DNA from: Nitrobacter sp047149785
Lineage (GTDB): Bacteria > Pseudomonadota > Alphaproteobacteria > Rhizobiales > Xanthobacteraceae
Reading direction: 5' to 3'
DNA length: 64,000 bases
Assembly (NCBI RefSeq): GCF_047149785.1
Contig: NZ_BAAGBE010000001.1
Location: forward strand, 2,480,001 to 2,544,000
The notes beneath the pieces were generated by a model. It was not told where the DNA came from. It was given only the letters and a program-made list of their open reading frames with translations, and made no database searches. The translations under genes were made by a program, and so were the position numbers. Positions 7,136 through 15,165 of this stretch are shown here, one piece after another (within the stretch, counting starts at the first letter, position 1; each line of letters begins with the position of its first letter).

Positions 7136-7410
7136 TGACGCATTTGTGATCTGTTCGAATAATCACGCCGCGTTCGTATCGCGAGCGCTGAACACCAAGC
7201 CGAGCGTTAAACGCAAGCGATGGCCGCGCACGGTCAATCCCACGGGGGAGAAATAATAATGTATGCGTCCGAGCCGGGCTTTGTGTTAACTGACTTGTAT
7301 TCCACAACGTCCGCACCGGCGAATTGTCCTGGCCACCGGACAGGTGATTGCCCGAGCGCATCGCGGTATCATAGCTTTTTACCGCGGGAGTGCATGCAAT
7401 CAGGAACCCG

Positions 7411-8382
7411 ATGGCGAAGTGGATCGATGAATTCCGGCGCGGATTGCAGGGCGTCTCCGTGCCTTCGGCGATCCTGGGTTTCAGCCTTGCGGCGGCCTGC
7501 CTGATCCTTGCAACCGCGCTCCGGTTCGGAATCTCGTTTTTGCGTCCCGATGTGCCCTACGGCCCCTATCTTCCCGCTGTCTTTGCGGCCGCCGCATTCG
7601 GCGGAGAACGCGCCGGGATCGCCGCCGCGATAGGCGGCGCGGCTCTCGGCCTCATGCTGGATTTTGGCGGGGCGCCACAGGGACTGGCCGCGGCGATACT
7701 CGTCGCGATCTATTCCGTCGTCGCGGCGCTCGTCATTCTGGGTGTACGGCGCTACCGTTCACTGGTGGCGCACCACCACGAGCTCACACGCCGCCTCGGC
7801 AAGGAACAGCGCTACCGCGAACTCGTGGTGGAAGAACTGCAGCATCGACTCAAGAACAAACTCGCCACCATCCACGCGGTGGTCAGGCAGGCGCTCCACG
7901 ATTATCCGGTCGCCTGGAGCAAGATCGACAGCCGCATCCGCGCACTGTCGGCGACCGACGACCTGATTGCGCGCACGGACGGTCGCGGCTGCGATATCAT
8001 CGACCTCCTGCGCCTGGAGCTTTCCCCCTACGGCCACGTCCGCTTCACACTGGACGGCAAGCCCCTGTTCCTGCCGGCGAAGCTCGCGGTCAGTCTCGCG
8101 CTGGTGTTTCATGAACTCGCGACCAACGCCGCCAAGTACGGAGCGTTCTCCACGCCCCGCGGCGTCCTCCATGTGTCATGGACCGTGACCAACGACACGT
8201 TATCGATCGTCTGGGACGAATCTGGCGGCCCGATCATCACGGTGCCGGGCAAGCCGGGGTTTGGAACGCATCTTCTCAATGCCGGCCTCCGCCCGTTCGA
8301 TGGGAAATCGGAGATCGCGCTCCTCAGCACTGGATTGCATTGCATGATGCAATGCCGGATCGAGTCAGCCAACGGCCAATAA
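7411..8382 (+). CDS. HWE/HisKA_2 family sensor histidine kinase
   Basis: A membrane histidine kinase of 323 residues. Residues 19-113 form four hydrophobic helices resembling the DUF4118 sensor module, including PYGPYLPAVFAAAAFGG. The dimerisation/phosphoacceptor box is VVEELQHRLKNKLATIHAVV with His145. The ATPase part has HELATNAAKYGAFS (Asn239) and the family motif WDESGG near 268-273, followed by GFGTHLL. HWE kinases often act in the general stress response or light/oxygen sensing. I start at ATG 7411 (AGGAA six bases upstream); GTG 7390 in the same frame is an alternative. No partner regulator is adjacent; the nearest is the single receiver at 10527-10946. Confidence 0.88.
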   Translation: MAKWIDEFRRGLQGVSVPSAILGFSLAAACLILATALRFGISFLRPDVPYGPYLPAVFAAAAFGGERAGIAAAIGGAALGLMLDFGGAPQGLAAAILVAIYSVVAALVILGVRRYRSLVAHHHELTRRLGKEQRYRELVVEELQHRLKNKLATIHAVVRQALHDYPVAWSKIDSRIRALSATDDLIARTDGRGCDIIDLLRLELSPYGHVRFTLDGKPLFLPAKLAVSLALVFHELATNAAKYGAFSTPRGVLHVSWTVTNDTLSIVWDESGGPIITVPGKPGFGTHLLNAGLRPFDGKSEIALLSTGLHCMMQCRIESANGQ

Positions 8383-8483
8383 CGTTATCGCAAAGCGGGA
8401 CTGCGGAGGCCTTCATCCTTGGCTCGCCAAGATACGGCCCGGAAAACGCCGCAACCGCCAGGCCCGCAAACTTGCCGCGTTCG

Positions 8484-8508
8484 GGAACGCAACGGACCGC
8501 TGCCGGTT
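8484..8508 (+). promoter_or_regulatory. possible EcfG-type promoter of the PepSY gene
   Basis: GGAAC, then 16 bases, then GGTT, 60 bases before the PepSY start. This resembles the GGAAC-N16/17-CGTT pattern used by the alphaproteobacterial general-stress sigma factor EcfG. One base of the -10 part differs. The HWE kinase upstream would fit a stress-response locus, but this is suggestive only. Confidence 0.3.
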
Positions 8509-8567
8509 CTATCGGTGTTGCGTCCGCGCGACGGCGCAACGGATCGTATCGCGACGAGGAGGATCCC

Positions 8568-8822
8568 ATGCGAAACTATCTTCTGCCTCTGGTGGCCGCC
8601 GTCTCGCTCGGTACCGCCGTCCCCGCAATGGCCTACGATTCCGGTGACCTTCTCTCGATGCAGGAGGCGCTCGGCGTCGCGACCGACATCGGGCTTGTAA
8701 CCGTCTCTGACACCGAGTTCGCCGGTAACGAGTGGCAAATCGAGGGGCGCGACCTGTCCGGCCGATACATGGAGGTCGACGTCGACGCCATCACCGGCGA
8801 AGTATTGAACGTCGATCGGTAA
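8568..8822 (+). CDS. secreted PepSY-domain peptide
   Basis: An 84-residue protein with a signal peptide (about residues 1-22, cleavage after VPAMA) and a single PepSY-like domain: LSMQEALGVATDIGLVTVSD, then EWQIEGRDLSGRYMEVDVDA and ITGEVLNVDR at the very end. Small periplasmic PepSY proteins are thought to modulate peptidases or bind metals or envelope partners. The start is well supported by GAGGAGG six bases before the ATG. It lies 185 bases downstream of the HWE kinase in the same direction and may have its own promoter (8484-8508). Confidence 0.85.
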   Translation: MRNYLLPLVAAVSLGTAVPAMAYDSGDLLSMQEALGVATDIGLVTVSDTEFAGNEWQIEGRDLSGRYMEVDVDAITGEVLNVDR

Positions 8823-8867
8823 AAACACCACTATGTCAAGGCTGTGAGCGATCGTCCGGTCCAGCTT

Positions 8868-8997
8868 TAGAGCTATTCCGGCTTGATGGAATCGAAGCCG
8901 CTCTAGCTAGCTTTTGTTGCGACGCGTTTTCTTCACGCGAACCGGCATCCGTCCTCGGGTCAAGCCCGAGGACATGCTTCGCTCGAAGACGCTATAA
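8868..8997 (-). repeat. family A composite repeat, copy 3, with nested insertion
   Basis: Inverted copy. The hairpin module comes first with a different stem (AGAGCTATTCCGGCTTGATGG, then AATCGAAGCCGCTCTAG). The second module follows: GACGCGTTTTCTTCACGCG and, at the end, GAAGACGCTATAAAGC. Its centre carries a palindromic insert GTCCTCGGGTCAAGCCCGAG. The region 8823-9132 contains only this and the next repeat. Confidence 0.8.
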
Positions 8998-9000
8998 AGC

Positions 9001-9070
9001 GTGATCCCGAAAAAGCCTGCCCCCGACTGGATCCGGGGCGGCAACCGGCTTTCGGGAAAAGATCATGCTC
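9001..9070 (+). repeat. family C repeat (GATCCCGAAAA ... GATCATGC)
   Basis: A second interspersed type starting GTGATCCCGAAAAAGCC and ending TTTCGGGAAAAGATCATGC, with an inner hairpin TGCCCCCGACTGGATCCGGG. Related pieces lie at 20620-20653 and, truncated, at 34711-34734 (AGCATGATCCGTAAAGCAAC). It directly follows the family A copy at 8868-8997. Confidence 0.65.
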
Positions 9071-9132
9071 GTTCAGACATGACGGCGGTGCGGCCGGACG
9101 TCCGCCGCCCGTTCATCTCCATGCTGAACGTT

Positions 9133-10320
9133 TCACCCGTTACGACGGGGCGCCAGCAACATCGGCCCGTATCTGAGAGCAAACAGGCCGAAGCCGCCGA
9201 TCCATAGCGCCGCCGAGGCCTCAATCAACATCGGAGGCGAACCACTGGCCGCCGCCGCAACGCGCGCCATGGCGGCAAGGATCACAAGGAGATAGATAAG
9301 GGCCGTGGTTCGATCCGCCGCGAGCGGACGGCCGGTGTGGCCGAGCGAAACGCGCGTCATGACGCCGAGCGTCATGGTGCCGATGGCGCCGGCGGTCAGC
9401 GCGTGGATCGCAGCGGCTTCCGGCACGTGAACTGTCAGCCTCGACACGCCCAACAAGGCTGCGCCGACGACGACCCAGAGATACCCGACATGAAGAACGC
9501 TCAACAGCGGTTCGGCTGTGGTGGCAATGCCGCGCCAGCGCCAAAGCCGCCAGAGATTAAGTACCGCGGCGACAACCAGAAGCCCGCCGACAGGCGGAAA
9601 TGCCGGAAAAAAGGCCCAGCCGATCATCCCGGCATGGAGCGCACCAAGCGCGATGCTATCGACCCGGTCATGCGCGGGTGGAAGGGCGTCCGCGCCTTGC
9701 TTGACGAGCCAGTTGCGCGTGAAGGCCGGGATGATCCGCCCGCCGACCACCGAGATCAGGACGATGATCGCCGTCAACCCGAGGCGCCATCCGAGGCCCG
9801 CGGGCACGGAGAAACCTGCAAGCTCCAGATACATCAGAAGATCGGCGATCCCAAGAAAGGCGACCGGGAGCGGCATGGGCATGTTGCGCCAATTGCGCCC
9901 GGCGACGATTTCGCGGGCGCAGACCGCGCAAAGCACGAACGGAAAAGCGAGATCGATTGCCGCCGCGAGCCAGAACGGGATCGACGCCGACACGAGACAT
10001 GCGACCCGGCCCGCGAGCCACAACGCCGCCAGCGCAGCGAGCGGCCAACCGCTGACCGGCGCCCGGCCGGTCCAGTTCGGGATCGCAGTCAACAGAAAGC
10101 CGGCGATGGCCGCCATGACGAAGCCGAACAGCATTTCGTGAATATGCCACGTCAGCGGATCGAAGCGGCTGGGCGGCGCGATCCCCATCGTGAGCATGAC
10201 GATCCATCCGGCGAGTGCTGTCGCCGACCAGATGCCCGCCATCAGGAAAAACGGTCTGAAGCCGATCGTCCAGATCGCCAATGGCCTGGCTCTTGCGCTC
10301 TCCACATCCGACATGGCCAT
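9133..10320 (-). CDS. nnrS: NnrS family membrane protein
   Basis: A 395-residue polytopic inner-membrane protein of the NnrS family, haem- and copper-associated proteins that relieve nitric-oxide stress and accompany denitrification genes. Family blocks visible are WTIGFRPFFLMAGIW near the N-terminus, LTWHIHEMLFGFVMAAIAGF with His residues, LLTAIPNWTGR, a central GGRIIPAFTRNWL and HALTAGAIGTMTLGVMTRVSLGHTGR near the C-terminus. About twelve helices are apparent. ATG 10320 is chosen for GAGAGG seven bases upstream; an upstream in-frame ATG adds five residues. No nitrite or NO reductase genes are nearby. Confidence 0.9.
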   Translation of the reverse strand: MAMSDVESARARPLAIWTIGFRPFFLMAGIWSATALAGWIVMLTMGIAPPSRFDPLTWHIHEMLFGFVMAAIAGFLLTAIPNWTGRAPVSGWPLAALAALWLAGRVACLVSASIPFWLAAAIDLAFPFVLCAVCAREIVAGRNWRNMPMPLPVAFLGIADLLMYLELAGFSVPAGLGWRLGLTAIIVLISVVGGRIIPAFTRNWLVKQGADALPPAHDRVDSIALGALHAGMIGWAFFPAFPPVGGLLVVAAVLNLWRLWRWRGIATTAEPLLSVLHVGYLWVVVGAALLGVSRLTVHVPEAAAIHALTAGAIGTMTLGVMTRVSLGHTGRPLAADRTTALIYLLVILAAMARVAAAASGSPPMLIEASAALWIGGFGLFALRYGPMLLAPRRNG

Positions 10321-10526
10321 GCGACATCCTCTCATCGTTCCGCCCGCAGTTGTCAGCGCGCAAGTTTCGGCCGCGGGAAACGGTATCCTCGATGGTCAAA
10401 CATGAGATTGCGCTGACGCAACCGACAGGTTGATCGGGTGGCGACCCCGATGGTGGCATAGACCGTATCGAACAGGCCGCAGGCCCGCAACGTCACCGAA
10501 CGGCGAGCAACAAGCCTGAATCCGGA

Positions 10527-10946
10527 TCATCTCGCGGTGCTGCTTTGCCAGCCCAACAGAATCGCGGACAATTCGTCGCGTGCTAACGGTTTCGAGAGTC
10601 TGGGTCGATCTGAATATTCCGGCGGAAAGGCCCTGTCGCCGCTATAGCCGGTCACAAAAGCAAACGGGATTTGCAGCGCGGCCAACCGCCCCGCGACAGC
10701 AAAGCTTTTTTCCTTGGAGAGCCCGATGTCGAGAAGCGCGAAGTCGGGAGCGCGTTCGTCGATCATCTCCAGCGCCTGAGCGACGCTTGAGGCAATCCGG
10801 ACTCCTGTTACGCCGAACTCCACAACCATCTGCTCGAAGTCGAGCGCGATGATGGCATCGTCCTCAACGATCAAAATGTCGCCGGGCACGTCGGCTGGCA
10901 TGTCGGCTGGCATCGCTGCCGAATTATCGGGAACGACGGGCTTCAT
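10527..10946 (-). CDS. single-domain response regulator
   Basis: A 139-residue CheY-like receiver without an output domain. The acidic pocket is E28-D29-D30 in LIVEDDAI, the phosphoacceptor is D73 in FALLDIGLS, T99 lies in FVTGYSG, and the conserved lysine is K119 in LSKPL. The first 23 residues are an imperfect AD-P repeat (MPADMPADVPGD) unlike the rest. FVTGYSGDR and the single-domain form are typical of receivers paired with HWE-family kinases, so the kinase at 7411-8382 is a possible partner. It lies upstream of and divergent from the Crp/Fnr gene. Confidence 0.9.
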   Translation of the reverse strand: MKPVVPDNSAAMPADMPADVPGDILIVEDDAIIALDFEQMVVEFGVTGVRIASSVAQALEMIDERAPDFALLDIGLSKEKSFAVAGRLAALQIPFAFVTGYSGDRAFPPEYSDRPRLSKPLARDELSAILLGWQSSTAR

Positions 10947-11051
10947 GAAGTCTCATCCGGTGATGGCTGAAATTCCGCTGGAACCTTAACCGAGACGCAT
11001 TCCCTCGCTTAGTTCCCGGCCGGAACCGACCACATCGCACGGGCGCTTGTC

Positions 11052-11067
11052 TGTTCACTTTTGAACA
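11052..11067. promoter_or_regulatory. 16-base operator-like palindrome before the Crp/Fnr gene
   Basis: TGTTCA-CTTT-TGAACA is a perfect 6-4-6 palindrome ending 48 bases before the Crp/Fnr ATG. A -10-like TATATT lies at 11089-11094, so the palindrome abuts the -35 region. This geometry fits autoregulation by the Crp/Fnr protein, although the half-site is not the classical TGTGA or TTGAT. Confidence 0.55.
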
Positions 11068-11114
11068 TAACATCCCGGCAACTTTCCCTATATTCGGGTC
11101 GCAGGAAGAACATC

Positions 11115-11891
11115 ATGGCCACTCAGCAGGCGCCGCACACCGACCGCCCCTTCAACAATCTCCTGCGCAGGCTCAGCGACGTCGATTACAAACTCATCGA
11201 ACCGTTTCTCGTCACCGTGACCGGAGCGAGCGACGACCTGCTCTACAATCCCGGGGACAACGTTGAAATTGTCTACTTCCCCTGCGCAGCAAGTCTCACA
11301 TCCTATCTCGTTCCCAACGAGGACGGCCGCGATGTCGAAACCATTCTGGTCGGGCGAGAGGGCGCCGTCGGCGGTATCGTCAGCCACGGATTTCTGCCGG
11401 CCTATACGCGGATCACGATCAAGGTCGGCGGGCCGTTCGTGCGATTGCGCATCACGTGTCTGGAAGCCGCGAAGGCTCAATCCCGCTCGCTGAGCAATCT
11501 GTTCGCGCGCTATGCAGACTGCATGCTGGCCCAGGTTTTTCAGTCCACCGCCTGCAACGCCATCCACTCGATCGAACAGCGCACGGCCAAGTGGATTCTC
11601 GCGGCGAGGGAGCGGACCGACAGCGACCTCGTGCCGCTCACCCACGAGCAACTCTCGACCATGCTGGGCGTCGGCCGAAGTTACGCCAGCCGCGTCATCC
11701 AGACCTTCAAGGCCGAGGGCATTCTGGAGACGCGGCGCGGCGCCATCCTGGTGCGGAACCGGGATGCTTTGATCGCCCGCTCCTGTCTCTGCAACGACGC
11801 GGTCAAGAGCCATTTCGAGGAGGTTTTGCGTGGGTTCTACCCGACCGAAGACGCCCGAACTGCGCAGGAGCCCCTGTCACCGGCAAAATGA
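11115..11891 (+). CDS. Crp/Fnr family transcriptional regulator
   Basis: A 258-residue Crp/Fnr superfamily regulator. The N-terminal effector barrel (about 25-140) contains LLYNPGDNVEIVYFPCAASL and ETILVGREGAVGGIV. A dimerisation helix with SIEQRTAKWILAARERT (about 165-182) follows. The winged helix-turn-helix is LTHEQLSTMLGVGRSYASRV, then FKAEGILETRRGAILV (about 188-224). It lacks the N-terminal cysteine cluster of Fnr, and the residues for cAMP binding are not obvious, so the signal is unknown. The ATG has AGGAAG seven bases upstream. A perfect palindrome (11052-11067) in its promoter suggests self-control. Confidence 0.9.
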   Translation: MATQQAPHTDRPFNNLLRRLSDVDYKLIEPFLVTVTGASDDLLYNPGDNVEIVYFPCAASLTSYLVPNEDGRDVETILVGREGAVGGIVSHGFLPAYTRITIKVGGPFVRLRITCLEAAKAQSRSLSNLFARYADCMLAQVFQSTACNAIHSIEQRTAKWILAARERTDSDLVPLTHEQLSTMLGVGRSYASRVIQTFKAEGILETRRGAILVRNRDALIARSCLCNDAVKSHFEEVLRGFYPTEDARTAQEPLSPAK

Positions 11892-11904
11892 GTTTTCTTA
11901 CGAC

Positions 11905-11942
11905 AAACAACGCATTGTTTTTTGACGATTTCCGGCTATATA
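11905..11942 (+). promoter_or_regulatory. palindrome plus sigma-70-like promoter upstream of typA
   Basis: AAACAA-CGCA-TTGTTT (11905-11920) is a second 6-4-6 palindrome, starting 13 bases after the Crp/Fnr stop. Its right arm doubles as a -35-like TTGTTT, with TATATA sixteen bases later (11937-11942). It could be a promoter with an operator for typA, 235 bases downstream, or a weak AT-rich terminator (TTGTTTTTTG) of the regulator gene. Nothing else is visible in 11943-12176. Confidence 0.4.
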
Positions 11943-12176
11943 GCGTCGCAGCGAAAGCGCCGGAGCCGCAATGCGGCTGTTCGCACCTCTAAGTCCGGCA
12001 TTTCAGACAAGAAGTGGCGCCAATGACCTGGCCGGAAGCGACGAACCCCTGACCGCTTTTGCCGCGTGAATCGATCACGCCGCGCCCGTTTCCTTGACTT
12101 TTCCCCACAGGACCAGACCGCCGCCGCCAAACTGGGCGACGAGCGGTTTTCCCCGACCAAGAAGAAGCCTTGACCC

Positions 12177-14003
12177 ATGAATCTTCGCAACGTCGCCATC
12201 ATCGCCCATGTCGACCACGGCAAAACCACTCTCGTTGATCGCCTGCTGCAACAGTCGGGCACCTACCGCGACAATCAGCGCGTGGTCGAGCGCGCAATGG
12301 ATTCCAACGATCTGGAACGCGAGCGCGGCATCACCATCCTGGCGAAGGCGGCCTCGGTGCAATGGAAGGACACCCGGATCAATATCGTCGATACGCCGGG
12401 CCACGCCGATTTCGGCGGAGAGGTGGAACGCATCCTCAACATGGTGGACGGCGCGCTGGTGCTGGTTGACGCCGCCGAAGGTCCCCTCCCGCAAACCAAG
12501 TTCGTGGTGTCGAAGGCGCTGAAAGTCGGCCTGAAGCCGATCGTCGTCATCAACAAGGTGGACCGCCCGGACGCGCGTCCGACCGAGGTGGTCAACGAGG
12601 TGTTCGACCTGTTCGCCGCGCTCGACGCCAGCGACGAACAGCTCGACTTCCCGATCCTCTACGGCTCGGCCAAGCAGGGCTGGATGGCGGACGGCCCGGA
12701 GGGACCGCAGGACGCCGGCATGCAGCCGCTGTTCGACCTGATCGTGCGGCACGTCCCGCCGCCGCAGGTGGAGGACGGACCGTTCCGCATGATCGGAACG
12801 ATCATCGAGGCCAACCCCTATCTCGGCCGCATCATCACCGGCCGCATTACCTCGGGCGCGATCAAGCCGAACCAGAGCATCAAGGTGCTGGCGCGCGACG
12901 GCAAGCTGATCGAACAGGGACGCATCTCGAAAATTCTCGCGTTCCGCGGCCTGGAGCGCACGCCGCTCGAGGAGGCGGAAGCCGGCGACATCGTCGCCAT
13001 CGCGGGAATGACCAAGGGAACCGTCGCCGACACCTTCTGCGATCCGGTCGTCGAGACGCCGATGCCGGCGCAGCCGATCGATCCGCCGACCGTCTCCATG
13101 ACCTTCATGGTCAACAATTCGCCGCTCGCCGGCACCGAGGGGACCAAGGTAACGAGCCGCATGATCCGCGACCGGCTGCTGCGCGAGGCGGAGGGCAATG
13201 TCGCGCTGCGCGTGAGCGAGGCCGCCGACAAGGACTCGATGGAAGTCTCCGGCCGCGGCGAATTGCAGCTCGCCATCCTGATCGAGACCATGCGCCGCGA
13301 GGGCTTCGAACTCTCGGTCTCACGCCCGCGCGTCGTGCTGCGCAAGGACGAGGCGAGCGGCGAATGGCTGGAGCCGGTCGAGGAAGTCGTGATCGACGTC
13401 GACGAGGAGCATTCCGGTATCGTCGTGCAGAAGATGAGCGAGCGCAAGGCGGAGATGACGGAGATGAAGCCGTCCGGCGGCAACCGGCTGCGGCTGGTGT
13501 TCTACGCGCCGACCCGCGGCCTGATCGGCTATCAGGGCGAACTGCTCACCGACACCCGCGGCACCGCCATCATGAACCGGTTGTTCCACGGCTACGCCCC
13601 TTACAAGGGCGACATCCAGGGCCGCCGCAACGGCGTGCTGATCTCCAACGATCAGGGCGAAGCGGTGGCCTATGCGATGTTCAAGCTCGAAGATCGCGGA
13701 CCGATGATGATCGAGCCGGGCTGGAAGGTCTATCGCGGCATGATCGTCGGCGAGCACACCCGCGACAACGACCTCGAAATCAACGTGCTCAAGGGCAAGC
13801 AGCTCACCAACATCCGCACCACGTCGAAGGACGAGGCAGTGCGGCTGACGCCGCCGATCAGGATGACGCTGGAAAAGGCGCTGGCCTATATCGAGGACGA
13901 CGAACTGGTGGAGGTGACGCCGAAGTCGATCCGCCTGCGCAAGAAGCACCTCGATCCCAACGAGCGCAAGCGCGCCGAGAAGACCCGGGACCTGGTGGCG
14001 TAA
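12177..14003 (+). CDS. typA: ribosome-associated GTPase TypA/BipA
   Basis: Full-length (608 residues) TypA/BipA, a translational GTPase that binds the 70S ribosome and helps 50S assembly and stress adaptation. GTPase motifs are in order: HVDHGKTTL (about 11-19), RGITI near the switch, DTPGHADFGGEVER (about 70-83), NKVDRPDARP (about 124-133) and YGSAKQGW in the G5 region. The elongation-factor-like domains follow, with the family signatures SGRGELQLAILIE, SRPRVVLRKD and YAPTRGLIGYQGE, and a C-terminal IRTTSKDEAVRLTPP. The start is the first ATG, followed by MNLRNVAIIAHVDHG as in homologues. It is monocistronic, flanked downstream by a family A repeat. Confidence 0.97.
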   Translation: MNLRNVAIIAHVDHGKTTLVDRLLQQSGTYRDNQRVVERAMDSNDLERERGITILAKAASVQWKDTRINIVDTPGHADFGGEVERILNMVDGALVLVDAAEGPLPQTKFVVSKALKVGLKPIVVINKVDRPDARPTEVVNEVFDLFAALDASDEQLDFPILYGSAKQGWMADGPEGPQDAGMQPLFDLIVRHVPPPQVEDGPFRMIGTIIEANPYLGRIITGRITSGAIKPNQSIKVLARDGKLIEQGRISKILAFRGLERTPLEEAEAGDIVAIAGMTKGTVADTFCDPVVETPMPAQPIDPPTVSMTFMVNNSPLAGTEGTKVTSRMIRDRLLREAEGNVALRVSEAADKDSMEVSGRGELQLAILIETMRREGFELSVSRPRVVLRKDEASGEWLEPVEEVVIDVDEEHSGIVVQKMSERKAEMTEMKPSGGNRLRLVFYAPTRGLIGYQGELLTDTRGTAIMNRLFHGYAPYKGDIQGRRNGVLISNDQGEAVAYAMFKLEDRGPMMIEPGWKVYRGMIVGEHTRDNDLEINVLKGKQLTNIRTTSKDEAVRLTPPIRMTLEKALAYIEDDELVEVTPKSIRLRKKHLDPNERKRAEKTRDLVA

Positions 14004-14007
14004 GCAT

Positions 14008-14111
14008 TATAGCGTTTTCGAGCGAAGTGGGTACCGGTTCGCGTGAAGAAAACGCGTCAAAACAAAATCATAGAGCTCCGCTTCTGTTTCCATCAGAAGC
14101 GGAAAGACTTT
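14008..14111 (+). repeat. family A composite repeat, copy 4
   Basis: Starts five bases after the typA stop: TTATAGCGTTTTCGAGCGAAG, then GTGAAGAAAACGCGTC, then the hairpin CTCCGCTTCTGTTTCC / ATCAGAAGCGGAAAGAC. It may serve as the transcript end of typA. The rest of 14004-14241 holds only this and the family D repeat. Confidence 0.9.
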
Positions 14112-14160
14112 AGCGTGCGGGCAATCATCGCTTCACGAGCGGCCTGCAGCTCTCGCGGAG

Positions 14161-14198
14161 TTTATCACCGGGCAGCGCTTTGCGCCGGCCCGTGGGCT
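14161..14198. repeat. family D palindrome, copy 1
   Basis: TTTATCACCGGGCAGCGCTT followed by TGCGCCGGCCCGTGG, a GC-rich palindrome centred on GCGCTTTGCGC. A close relative is at 32974-33006. It lies between typA and argF, which are convergent. Confidence 0.6.
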
Positions 14199-14241
14199 CG
14201 CAACGACACCTGAAGAAACGCCGGCAGAAGCCGAAGCGCGA

Positions 14242-15165
14242 TTATCCCCTCGCGAGACACCAGGCCAGAATGCCCTTCTGGGCGTGCATGCGGTTTTCCG
14301 CCTCGTCGAACACCACCGATTGCGGCCCGTCGATCACCTCATCAGTGACCTCGTCGCCACGATGCGCCGGCAGGCAGTGCATGAACAGCGCATCCGGCCT
14401 GGCCAGCCGCATCAGCTTTGAATTCACTTGATAGGGCCGAAGCAGGTTGTGACGGTGCTCGCCGTCCTTGTCGCCCATCGACACCCAGGTATCGGTGACG
14501 ATGCAATCCGCGCCGCGCACCGCCGCTTCGGGATCGGTGCCGAGCCTGATCGACGCCCCGCTCGACCTGATCCAGTCCTTCAGCGGCTTGTTCGGCGCAA
14601 GCTCCGGCGGGGTCGCGATGTTGAGGTTGAAGCCGAAGCGCTCCGCCGCATGCGCCCACGACGCCAGCACGTTGTTGTCGTCGCCGGTCCATGCCACGGT
14701 GCGGCCCTTGATCGGCCCGCGATGTTCCTCGAACGTCATCACATCAGCCATCACCTGACAGGGATGCGAGCGCCGCGTCAGTCCGTTGATGACGGGCACG
14801 GTCGCGTGCGCCGCCAGTTCCGTCAGCGCGTCGTGGCTGAGGATGCGGATCATGATGATGTCGACGAAACGCGACAGCACCTTCGCGGTATCGGCGATGG
14901 TCTCGCCGCGCCCGAGCTGCATCTCGGCCCCGGTCAGCATGATCGCCTCGCCGCCGAGCTGGCGCATGCCGACGTCGAACGACACCCGGGTGCGCGTCGA
15001 GGGCTTGTCGAAGATCATCGCCAGCGTCTTGCCATCGAGCGGCTTGTCGGCAGTCCTGCCTTCCTTGCGTCGCTTCTTCATCGCCACGCTGGCGTCGAGG
15101 ATCGCGCGCAGTTCCGTCGCCGGCACGTCGAACAGGTCGAGAAAATGCCGCGGCGCCTTGCTCAT
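14242..15165 (-). CDS. argF: ornithine carbamoyltransferase
   Basis: Cytoplasmic enzyme making citrulline from ornithine and carbamoyl phosphate, the sixth step of arginine synthesis. It has 307 residues, normal for the family. The carbamoyl-phosphate loop is FDKPSTRTRVSFD (STRT near 54-57), HPCQVMADVMT carries the HPxQ motif, the ornithine loop has DTWVSMGDKD, and the catalytic cysteine is in FMHCLPAHRGDEVT. The start is ATG 15165 with AAGGAGG upstream, overlapping the argD stop by ATGA, so both are translated from one message driven by the promoter near 16485-16512. Confidence 0.97.
   Translation of the reverse strand: MSKAPRHFLDLFDVPATELRAILDASVAMKKRRKEGRTADKPLDGKTLAMIFDKPSTRTRVSFDVGMRQLGGEAIMLTGAEMQLGRGETIADTAKVLSRFVDIIMIRILSHDALTELAAHATVPVINGLTRRSHPCQVMADVMTFEEHRGPIKGRTVAWTGDDNNVLASWAHAAERFGFNLNIATPPELAPNKPLKDWIRSSGASIRLGTDPEAAVRGADCIVTDTWVSMGDKDGEHRHNLLRPYQVNSKLMRLARPDALFMHCLPAHRGDEVTDEVIDGPQSVVFDEAENRMHAQKGILAWCLARG

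Noticed and set aside
7220..7504. Small plus-strand frame with a fair ribosome site (GGGGGAG) before the HWE kinase
   Set aside because: It overlaps the kinase gene in another frame and resembles no protein; a leader peptide cannot be excluded but is not supported.
14112..14241. Expected hslO (Hsp33) gene after argF
   Set aside because: In related genomes hslO often follows argF, but this interval contains only repeats and typA is next, so the gene is absent here.
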